64,000 nt of DNA from Cadophora sp. MPI-SDFR-AT-0126 (Eukaryota; Ascomycota; Leotiomycetes; Helotiales; Ploettnerulaceae). The stretch's first letter is position 1. Every line of letters starts with the position of its first letter. A program made the translations under genes and the position numbers. Positions 46,732-56,198 of this stretch are shown one piece after another. The stretch is taken from positions 930,001 through 994,000 of the forward strand of contig JAGMVK010000019.1 of NCBI GenBank assembly GCA_020747065.1. Direction: 5' to 3'. Under the pieces are notes generated by a model. It searched no databases, was not told the origin of the DNA, and saw only the letters and a list, made by a program, of their open reading frames with translations.

Positions 46732-47084
46732 GCGCTTCATCAACTCATCCATGGCGTCCAACGCGAGATCACGAGGACAGGTGGTTCCGCCGCAAACACT
46801 AGAAAGAGGGATCAAATGTTAGCGGTATTCTTTAATTCTTCTCTTAAGATTGTTGAAGTGAGGAGGAGGTGAAGTGACGTGAGAGAAGTGGAGGAGTCGA
46901 GGGAAGGTGGAGAGAAAGAGAGGAGGGGAGGCACGGGAATGGGGAGAGGGACATGGAGAACGTACTATTCATCGCCAACTTTATGGCATGAACAGCCTCG
47001 CTCAGCGAGAGTGTTGGCTGGTGAGGGAGCGGCGAGAGCGAGAGCCGAGAGGAAAGTTACGGCGATGGTGAGTGAGAACTTCAT
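46672..47084 (-). CDS. Secreted precursor with two identical cysteine-rich peptide repeats (81 aa, one intron)
   Basis: On the minus strand the exons are 47084-46966 and 46798-46672. The 167-nt intron (GTACGT...GCTAAC...TTTCTAG) splits a Tyr codon (TA|T) in the first repeat. A signal peptide (MKFSLTIAVTFLSALALAA) precedes PSPANTLAE. Two units with identical sequence, RGCSCHKVGDEYVCGGTTCP, follow, separated by RDLALDAMDELMK, and the second ends at the stop codon. Each has four cysteines (C-x-C-x8-C-x4-C). The second is preceded by Lys-Arg, a Kex2 site, and the first by Glu-Arg. The two repeats differ at 12 of 20 codons, all silent third positions. The most likely role is a precursor of a secreted disulfide-bonded peptide of about 19 residues. 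No RiPP-tailoring gene is seen nearby. A TATA box lies 200 bases upstream. Confidence 0.85.
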
Positions 47085-49610
47085 TTTGACTGATTGATGG
47101 TCCCAGGAGATCGTGTTTTTCCGAAGATGGTTGGAAGATAGATCGGACCCAGGTAAGTCTTTCTTTGATCGTTGTGTTGGATTGAATTGGATTGGGGTAT
47201 CAGACGACAATGAGACTGAGCTGAATTGCGAATATTGCGTTGAACTGGACAGCGGAAGTCAGAGAGACAGGTGAGTAACAAGCCTTTATATACTTCCTTC
47301 CTCTCGTCCAATATCTGCTTGCTCACACTACATCTGACAAGTTACCCACCCACCTATCTATCTACCTACCTAACGCAACAAAGATCTACGGCTCCAACAC
47401 ACACCAACCAGCAGATGATCCAGCCAGCTCTCGATTGTCGTACAAGCAAGTCGAAGGCGCAGCAAGTATACTCACCTACGTACTTACCAATCGCAAGTCG
47501 ACTTCTACATTTCCCAGTCCAAAAGGTTCAACAAGCACCTTCCTGAAACAAAACAAGACTCGCCACAACGAAAAAAGGACGAATGAGTGGATGCGGATTG
47601 TTCGCTCTTATGTATACTTACATGGATGAGGTAAACGCGAACAGACACCTGCCAGATTTGTACAATGAATGCGTTTCGGTTGGTTTTAGTCGTGGTGCTG
47701 CTTACTGCAGCGGCGGGGTGGATGGGCACTAGCTGGTTGAAGCTTGAGGTAACGCAACACAACGTAACGCAACGAGGGAAACTAGAGTAGAGATTTGCCT
47801 TCGAGTTCAAGGTCTTACTTATCTCTCTGATATCATGAAAACAATACAGCAACAACTGCATCTGCATCTGAAGACATCGAATTGACACCTGCCAACCCCT
47901 CCTACCCCATCCTATCCAACTCTAGATCATCAAAGCTTCCAGGAATCCACTCACTACCTGCCACCGTCATCGATTGGCCATAAGCACGACGAGCAGCTTA
48001 AGCATTCCAATCTAACCAGCGGGAGTGGCGCCAAGTCTTTTAAGCTTATCTCTTTCCTCCTCTCCTCGGCGAGCTTTGGCCGTTTCTAGATTTTAGCTTG
48101 TAATCTCACCCTTACTCCGTACTTTGACGTGAAAAAAAATTGGGGAGATGTAGATGTAGATATAGTGATTGGGGGCCAAGTAACTGTTTTGGGAAGGTGG
48201 TTGGTAAAAACTTCATGCAAAGTTTCGGACGCTTACTGTTCCTGTGAGTATCGTAGGGGGATTTGAAGATTTGGAAATTGGAGGGAAGGATGTTGTGTTT
48301 GTGTTTGCGGGTTGTGGTTGTTGCCGCCACCGTCGGCGATACTCGTGCTGCACTGCACAGGTTGTCTCTATTTGGAAAGTGTCGAGACTTGGCGAGAAAT
48401 CACTGGGTAACAGGCTTTTCAATCCCGGACGATCTCGAAAAAAACATTATGATAAAAGCAACAGTACAATACGAGGTATGGAGTCGAGGATATTCTTCGG
48501 TGGTCGGATTGGCTCTTGCGGTTCGTTTGACCTGTACGTTGGCTAGCTAATCTTGTGTGACGGTGAGATAGATAGCTGAATCAGTCCTTCCACTTTCTCC
48601 TAGACTGTCGGCCGTGCCGCTACTGCATGACGGAGCATTTTGTAAGATGGGACGGAACGGCTAGTTACGGTATTTAGAGTTCTTGATGCTGCCTAGATGG
48701 AGCTTTTGTACTGTACCATCCAGATACAGGTGCGGTGTAGAAGAGATCTGGATTGTGAATCTTGGATTATGAGTGGGTTCTGTTTTGGAAGTGTACGATC
48801 TCACAGAGGATAAGAAGTTTGTGACAAGCTTGATAGAGATTACTAATTGGAACCATGAACATCAAATACGGCAAGCGTACTCGTCGTAGCAGAAGAAAAA
48901 GAAGGTACAAATGCTAATGTGTCGGGGATCGCCCAGCCTCGGTTAAGTCACAGGGGTCTGTTGCTTGAAAAGGGGGGAAGGTGAGGACCGTTTTCCTAAT
49001 GCAGGGTACTCGTACTGTATCATCACATGTTGTCATCCTCCTGGCTTTCCCAACAGTGCCCGAGTCTTAAATACTCCAATTAGTATTTATCAATTCTGTT
49101 TTCTGTCTTCCCGCGACCTTGAACCTTCTCCCTCACTTCACATAGCTGGGGATAATGATACAAAACCCAGCGCTTCATCCGCACTCCCACACCCCCAGAT
49201 ACTGAGACTCCACCGGATTTTCGCCGCAGCTCCAAACGACCTTTTGCTTATTTCGCGTATGGAGCATTATATTGGACGAGGAAGCAGCATCGGAGGGGTT
49301 CGCGTTCTCTTTTGGTTTTCCTTTAATCCTGGATTGGGTCTGGTTCGGATTGATTTGGCGGGGTACATACAGTAGTGCGTCAAGTCAGACCACCCTTGAA
49401 TCTGAGGTATGGTGTCACCAACGTCATTGGGATGATGAGCAAGTATCATCAGTCTTTTTTATTTTTTTATTTTTTTTTCATTTCCGTTTCCCTCTCTTGT
49501 GAAAGGCTTGTTTATTGGAAAGGAATTTGAAGTGCGTTTGGAACAGTTTTCCTTTACCAATCTCAAAATTTGAACCATTGCTATTCTACACTCAGCACTC
49601 TATCCTCAGA
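47085..49610. other. Divergent intergenic region, 2.5 kb
   Basis: It lies between the repeat-peptide gene (-) and the glutathione transferase gene (+). No gene is firmly supported. A 41-codon frame at 47665-47790 (+) begins with a hydrophobic leader and is discussed as a finding. T-rich runs at 49457-49490 lie in the probable GST promoter. Confidence 0.5.
47284..47292 (-). promoter_or_regulatory. TATA box of the repeat-peptide gene
   Basis: TATATAAAG on the minus strand, 200 bases before the ATG at 47084. It is the best TATA match near this gene and implies a leader of roughly 170 bases. Confidence 0.6.
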
Positions 49611-51163
49611 ATGTCACAAGCAAGAAGAGTAAGTCTCAATTCGCAGGGCGAGCTCGCGCGGGGTGAGGTCCAGAAGACAGATATCATGTAAGTTCAGACA
49701 TGCACTTTCCTCAATCTCTAACCTTAAGATTCAATTGAAATGGTTGTCTATGCGATGTACTGACACCCAGGCAGTTTATACACAGCTGGCACGCCAAATG
49801 GACAGAAAGTATCAATGGTACTGGAAGCGCTCGGCTTGAGGTATGAGACGAAGCACATAGATATCTCAAAAAACACGCAGAAGGAGGAGTGGTATTTGAA
49901 GATTAATCGTACGTCTCATCAAGAATCCTTTACTTCTTTTAACCCGCTCTTATCTCTGCAATAATGAGGACAGCATGGATAATTGTTGAGTTTTTTTATC
50001 TGGTGCCAAAAGCTGACAGAAATGTGGTAGCAAATGGTCGTATCCCCGCTATCATCGACCGTACCAAGACAACAGAGAGCAAGAGCCATGAGAAGAGGAT
50101 CTTTGAGGGCATGGCGATCATGCTTTATTTATGTCAGAGATATGATCGCGACTATGTGATCTCGTATGCTTTTGACTCTGACAAGTGAGTTTCGATCATT
50201 CTTTCATCATCCAGGAGTCCTCCTTTTCCAACATTGAGATACAGACGAGTAGAGCTGAGGCTTAACCTTTTTTTTTTGGTGGGGGAGGGGGGAATGGTGG
50301 AATGTACATACCAATTGACGAGGATATAGGTACTGGGAAGTCGTTGAATGGATGACCTGGATGCAAAGCGGAATAGGGCCCATGCAAGTTCGTCCTCTAT
50401 TCTCAACCCCTTCGTCCCACTGGTTCCAGCCCTAGATGGAGTCTGCGATTGGCATCAGCTAATATGGTATGACACCCAGGGACAAGCAAATCACTTCTTC
50501 AGATACGCCCCGGAGAAGATCGACTATGCCATCAACCGCTACCAAACCGAGGTACTTCCCTCTCTTCCCTCCTTCCCTGGTCTTCGTACCCTCTCATTCC
50601 TCCTCCCATCTCCTCATCACACAAACACCCACTAACACTCACCCCCATAGACCAAACGGCTCTACAGCGTCCTCGAAAACCGCCTCGCCCAACAAAAATC
50701 TGCAAACTACACCGCAGCCGGCACGGAAGCCTCCACAGCCGGCGGCGACAAGAAGAAAGCAGAGGGAGGAGGACCATGGATCGTGGGCGATAAGTTGACA
50801 ATTGCGGATATTGCATGTTTTTCGTGGGTGAATTGGGCGGAGTGGGCTGGGATTAGCTTGGATGAGTTTCCGTAAGTGCTCTCTTAACGTCCCATTCTAT
50901 GTTCTTTTGCTGGAGGCTTTTGATTTCGTGGGAGGGTGCTTGAGAATAGCTACCCAATGCTGATCTTGTGGGCGCACAGTGAAGTCAAGAACTGGGCAGA
51001 TAGGATCAACCAACGACCGGCTATCAAACGCGGTCTAGATGTACCGGAGCCCTTCAAGATGAAGGAGAAGATGAAGACTAAGGAGGGGGAGAAGGAGTTT
51101 GAAGAGCATCATAGTAAGTGGGTCATGGATGGGCAGAAAAAGGACCAGGAGAAACATAAGTAG
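49611..51163 (+). CDS. Ure2p-like glutathione S-transferase (299 aa, seven exons)
   Basis: Exons are 49611-49687, 49775-49908, 50031-50184, 50330-50387, 50480-50551, 50651-50871 and 50980-51163; all junctions are GT-AG and in phase. The N-terminal thioredoxin-like domain reads [20 protein letters not shown] with the TPNGxKV motif of the Ure2p/nu-class group, where Asn rather than Tyr or Ser contacts glutathione. [10 protein letters not shown] (cis-Pro) and the [10 protein letters not shown] segment follow. The C-terminal helical domain includes [40 protein letters not shown] and [21 protein letters not shown] Lys/Glu-rich tail of about 35 residues ends the protein. It is a cytosolic enzyme conjugating glutathione to electrophiles or reducing disulfides and peroxides. 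A ~25-residue insertion ([20 protein letters not shown]) sits in the C-domain. The acceptor of intron 6 could alternatively lie 35 bases upstream. Confidence 0.93.
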
Positions 51164-53834
51164 TGAGGGTATGAAAGTGTTTGGGTGGGGATGCGGGAGG
51201 GTGACTTTGTGAGAAGTGATGAATTCTTGTAAAATTTTGGATGTGTTCTGGAGAAGAGGTTTTTGTAGTCTTCAACGTTGCCAGCATCCTTTTTCTGTTT
51301 CCCTCCCTAATGTAAATATACATGCGTACCAGTGAGGAACGAATTTTGTTCTTTCTTACTCACTTTAGTAATTCAGAGGTGGGTCCCCGTCCTGTCGGTT
51401 CCTGTTTGAGTGGTGGTAGCTTGTGTCGCCATTTCGTTTATGACAACAATACAAGCTATTCCAGAGTAGGTTTCTCATATCCTGTGCTCTGCTGGGATTC
51501 GGGAGGGTTTTGTCTCATTTCATGTAGATCATCGAGAGAGGGAGGCGCCCCAAGTAACCGAAAAGATGTTGAGCTAGAAGGCACCGCGCTATGAGGATGT
51601 ATCGACTGTGAGAGGCCGATTGAAGCCCTTCGGAATTTCAGCTTGTCCCTTCTTCAACGCGGTGAAATTATCAGTATTCTGGTAACTGGCGAGGCATCGC
51701 TCTCCGTCCGGATCAGATTGGAAATTCCGTCTTTTCTCCAGCGAACTTCCAGTGCCACCGAGGACATCTGAGCTCAAAGATCGGCTTTTTAGCTCCGTAC
51801 AGATGCTCTAGCCTCGGATCTAATTGCGTTGTCGGGAAGTACCCATTGAATGCTTTGGCTGTGCGGCCACTGGTTCGTTCCATCATCGACATTCGCCCGT
51901 GTGAACTGTTTCACGGCGAGGTGGGAAATACGAACCACGTAGGTGAGTGGACTTCTCAATCTGGTGTTTGCGAGTATCGAATGGCCGCCGTTCTCATCCT
52001 TTTGGCAGTCACGTAACCACACCGAACATACTTATTTCCCATATTCATACTCTCGAGAATCACCAAGCAAAACATGCCATCCAACTCGACAATGGGTCGA
52101 ACTGTACAGGCGCTCCCGGCGTGATCGCCGACCACCTCGAAGAAAATCAACTGCGATTCAGGCTTGTCCGCTGAGCAGAGACGATGAAGAGCAAGTTATG
52201 AATATTGCGCATCGCATCTAGCATAGAGATGAAGCAGTTTAAAATAAGACGAGGCCCAGATTGGTCTCAGGAAGCTGCTCCCAAATGTTGTGGTTAAGTA
52301 AGTCCGCCGAACGCGGCCGAGCAGGGCTCGCTGTTGGGTTGACATCCGCATCAGTGTTGTCTATATCAGCGAATGCACCAAATCTTCTTGAGTGCATCGA
52401 AAAGTTCAAAAGTATTCCGAAGTTGCCGATGCAGCTATTTCTGGTTAATAGCCTCCCAATTGTGCAGTGTGATGGAACTTATCCTCCAGTTCATAAAATT
52501 TTGAAGTTGCAAGTATCATCAAAACATCGTCGAGAAGTGACTTGAATCCAGGAAAGTTCCTCCTACGAAATACAAAGATCTAGGAATATCCTCATATCAA
52601 AGGGAGGCTTCCGGTCGTTGGGCGAGATATCTTTTCTGAATGGGCCAGAATCGTGTACTCTCCAGATACCGATGTATCAAGCTGTCTTCAAGATATGGCA
52701 CCTCAATTGGACGTAGCGACAAGGTTGAATCGCATATCCAGTGACTTTAGGGGGAAATCTGCAGCCATGTACTGGTAGGAACAACACCGGCCTGACAATA
52801 TATATCAGACACAGGAGGGTCTGAACTGAGGAATCTGCCAGGCCGGGGTGCCGGGAAACTTCTGAGGATCTGGTAGCGACATTGATGAACACGATTACTG
52901 AGACTTTGCTAGACTCAACAACATGGATCGGACTAGAATGGAGAATGATGTTGGGGGATTGGCAGAGTGTGGAAATGACATGTTGAAAACTTGATCATCC
53001 TGTGCCCAACGATGTCATAATGGCGCCTCCAAGATGGGTAGCAAAATTCCAGTGTAACATCGAAACTACACGCGAGGTATTTCTGGAAAAAAGAACATTC
53101 CTCGTAATCAACTTCGTGGATGCAAAAGAGGCTGAAGTGAGCTGTTGTTTTGATGCGAGCTTCTCGGTGCGAGTTCGCGAGAATGCGAGTCGTACTCGGC
53201 ATATTCGGAGCCACCTGCGCCAGAACATCTCACCCAGACCAATGGATTGCGATCTTTCCGAGATAAGCCTTGCTAGTGCCTTCCCCAAGTCTATTAAAAA
53301 ATTAACTCTAATTGGAGCTTAAACTGACCTGGGCAAGTCCTCGCTTCTCACTCCCCCCCAGCGCGTGTCTGGAAAGCTTGTCGGCTGTCAGGACATGTTA
53401 ATCTGCACGATGTGATGGCCCAGAGACGTCTCAATAGAGACAAGCTTACGCGGCGGCGCAAATGCTGCTGCTCTTTGACAGAGCTGAATGAACCGGAAGT
53501 CGATTTTTGTTCCGAGGAAGATGACGACGTGCAACAAGCCACAGAACCCAGGTTTAGTACAACCAGAAAAAGTCTATTTTCCCCTTGTAGCACGAGATCT
53601 ACCTGCTCCAAGGACAGCAAATGCCATACACGGCTTGATTTTGATAGCTTCTGTGGGTCGGGGATCCTGGTCGAGGGTCTCAAAGCTTGAAATATATATT
53701 GGACGGCGATCCAACCTGAGGAAGATTCTGTCCCACACCAGCTTTCACAACATCCACAATTACAACACACAATCATCATCAAGTTGAAGACCTTTTCCTC
53801 GGCGACATTCCGCTATAACAACAAGCCCTCAGTA
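51164..53834. other. Intergenic region, 2.7 kb
   Basis: No gene is supported. Frames of up to 144 codons (53348-53782 minus) and 106 codons (53002-53322 plus) overlap on both strands and show no family motif. The end of the region carries a TATA box for the gene at 53835. Confidence 0.5.
53692..53699 (+). promoter_or_regulatory. TATA box of the 410-aa gene
   Basis: ATATATAT/TATATATT-type element about 140 bases before the ATG at 53835, followed by a leader rich in CA (CACAACATCCACAATTACAA). Confidence 0.5.
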
Positions 53835-55067
53835 ATGGAGAAATCCTCGGTGTCCTCGGCCAGTGCGCCGATCCAGGAAGAGAATCGGCAGTCTGCTCCA
53901 CCTCAGTATGAGTATTATATTGGTGGCATGCTGGAAAAGCCAATTGTCGTTCCTCGTCAGTATTATAGTTCCCTTCAAACGTGCCAAACTCACCAATTCT
54001 CAGAACAAACGTCTCTTTTCATGATCAAGACCTTCTCTCCCTTCGCACGCGCCTATTCGCCAGCTCTCGCCAGCCTACCCGACCCGATATCCCACGACCA
54101 ATTCATCGAATTTATAGATGGTCTAAATAGTGCATTCATATCATCACCCATCTTTCAGATGGCTCATATCGTCGGCGGCACTCTTCTCGGCACCCAGATC
54201 CTCCCCGCTCAAGTCGTGGGAGGTGTATTCCAGATCGCATCTGTCGGCATGTCAGCAGGTGTTTCTATGGTTCGAGTCCGAAGCTACATGAAGAAGGCGA
54301 ACACGGATCTGTTTGCCCCAAGGAACCTGATTGCCAAAATTATGACCACGAAGAAGATGATGGCAGAGATTCATTGCAACAATGTAGACGCTAAGGGAAA
54401 GCTCCTCTTACCACCGTTAGAAGAGCTCAGCGACCTCACTCCGGAGACTGGTGCTGTCATTGTTCGCGATCCAAACGTCACTGCTCCTACGCCCACAGTC
54501 GAAGATCCAAGAGTGAGGAGGACCCGCGCTCTGGAGGGTTACATTGCCCCCCTCGAGTTCGAAGGCCCGGCTCTTCCCAAGGGCAAATACGACAAATATG
54601 GCGGAGCTCCACTCAGATGGTTGAACAAGCGACAGGACACTAAACTGGCCAAGGCAGCAACGAAGAGCTCGGAGAAGAGATTGTCGAAGGCGCCGGAGGC
54701 TGAAGCAGAGATGGAAAAGTCGGATCTGGCTATCCAAGACATCGAGCTCAAGATGATTGAGGTCCAACGTCAATCCGAAGCCGAGCTTGCGGCTACTCCA
54801 GATGACACGTACAGGATTGAGGCCCGTTCAGAGCAGGAAATTGCTATTCTTGAGCAGGCCCGAGAGGTAGAGATCGAGAGGAGGAACAAGGCGCTGGCCT
54901 TGATCTACAAGAAAGGGGACAAGAAGCTCAATAAGCTTGCGAAGAACGAAGAGAAGGTCGCCAACCGTATTCTTTGGGTAGTCATCACAAGGATCAACGG
55001 GAATGGTGATGACGAGCAGATGGAAGTGGGCAGTATAGAGAGTAGTGAACGTCCGACGTCCAACTAG
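53835..55067 (+). CDS. Conserved-looking protein of unknown function (410 aa)
   Basis: Single exon; the first ATG is at 53835, since the frame upstream opens only with a TTG. Residues 1-30 are polar. Residues about 60-170 hold an ordered segment: FSPFARAYSPALASLPDPIS, FIEFIDGLNSAFISSPIFQM and a long Gly/Val/Ala-rich hydrophobic stretch (HIVGGTLLGTQILPAQVVGG, then VFQIASVGMSAGVSMVRV). LFAPRNLIAKIMTTKKMMAE follows. The hydrophobic stretch could be a membrane hairpin or a buried helix pair. The C-terminal half (about 270-395) is highly charged and predicted coiled coil. There is no signal peptide. The N-terminal block is of a kind I associate with lineage-specific, often multicopy fungal proteins of unknown role. 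I assign no function. Confidence 0.8.
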   Translation: MEKSSVSSASAPIQEENRQSAPPQYEYYIGGMLEKPIVVPRQYYSSLQTCQTHQFSEQTSLFMIKTFSPFARAYSPALASLPDPISHDQFIEFIDGLNSAFISSPIFQMAHIVGGTLLGTQILPAQVVGGVFQIASVGMSAGVSMVRVRSYMKKANTDLFAPRNLIAKIMTTKKMMAEIHCNNVDAKGKLLLPPLEELSDLTPETGAVIVRDPNVTAPTPTVEDPRVRRTRALEGYIAPLEFEGPALPKGKYDKYGGAPLRWLNKRQDTKLAKAATKSSEKRLSKAPEAEAEMEKSDLAIQDIELKMIEVQRQSEAELAATPDDTYRIEARSEQEIAILEQAREVEIERRNKALALIYKKGDKKLNKLAKNEEKVANRILWVVITRINGNGDDEQMEVGSIESSERPTSN

Positions 55068-56198
55068 ATGGTGGTGTTCAGAACCAGGAGGTGGCAGGAA
55101 ATGATGATAGAAGTGGAGTTTCTTTGTGTCTTCGATCCTCTCAATGTATTACACTTGCTTGATTTTCATGTCGGAAACCACTAGAGTCCAAAGTTTGGTA
55201 GCCTCCCGCACAGAGCATTGATGTTCAAGCCCTTACTGATATCTGGTCTAGCCAGAATTCCCCAAATCTAATGCAAATGGATATTGCCAACAGAGATGAT
55301 GTCGAAACGGACATCCGTCTGAATTTTTGGCTCATCCACGCAGACGCAATTCGGTAATCGGCCATTTCATCTCCCATCGCATTCGCTTCGTCCGTCTTCA
55401 GTATCTTCGCAGAACAGAGAACATGTTCCTCTTGGTGTAGACCTCGAAAATTCCAACGGCAGCTGTCCATCCACACCAGAGGTGTACGCTTCAATAGCTC
55501 TCGGTTTCGAGAATCATTTCAATATCTTATCTTCCAAACAACGAAAGTATTCCCAAGTCGCGCCGCCTCCCAGACACATGTCATCGCAGTCCGTAATGGT
55601 CGTTCGAGGTTCGTTACGTCAACGCTTGTCAAGTCGACTACGTACCGCGACCGAGTCGCCATAGCTTCAACATACTGAAACGCGGGTGAGTTTTGATTGC
55701 AACTCTCTTTTTGAAAGAAGTAAGCATAGGCTTGGTTTGCTATCTTAGACAGGGCACAATGGAGATGCTGGCTGGCTGATGTTGGAGTTCTAGAGTCACC
55801 ACGGCTTAGTCAGAATGCTTGGCATCAGAATCTTAAATCCTCTCCTTAGCATTCAATAACCTGTTCAAGGCTCATTATCAGAAACAATTCCAACCACCTT
55901 CAAACACGGCTCTCACTTTCGGTCGGAAATGTCGAGGCCAGTACTCGGTAATATAGTTCTTGTAAACGATCAGCAAGTGGGGACTCCGTCAGAACCCAGG
56001 AAATTCACCGTGCTCTCACTCTTGGAAACTGTTTCTCCGAATTCCATTTCATTCTTTTTTTTGTAGAACGATCTCGTCCGCCGATTTGCATAGCTTTAAT
56101 ATCTACTGTACGTGTGTACGATCTCTTTGGTCACTAATGCATTGGCATACTTCTACCTGTTCCTACAGCTGGAGGCACAGCACCGCTACAGCTTGGAT
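55068..56198. other. Intergenic region, 1.1 kb
   Basis: It lies between two plus-strand genes. No open frame above 90 codons and no motif is present. A short T run at 56048-56062 lies in the probable promoter of the next gene. Confidence 0.5.

Noticed and set aside
46475..46822. 115-codon plus-strand frame over the repeat-peptide gene, with a repeated motif (LWHEQPR) shared with 46879-47097
   Set aside because: The repeated motif is the antisense reading of the real Cys-rich repeats. The minus-strand model explains it with a signal peptide, splice sites and silent divergence.
48290..48550. Small frame starting MLCLCLRVVVVAA with signal-like leader
   Set aside because: The remainder has no cysteine pattern or motif, there is no promoter, and competing frames exist on both strands.
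52261..53322. Frames of about 95-106 codons between the GST and 410-aa genes as a broken gene
   Set aside because: They cannot be joined into any recognisable protein, and minus-strand frames of equal length overlap them.
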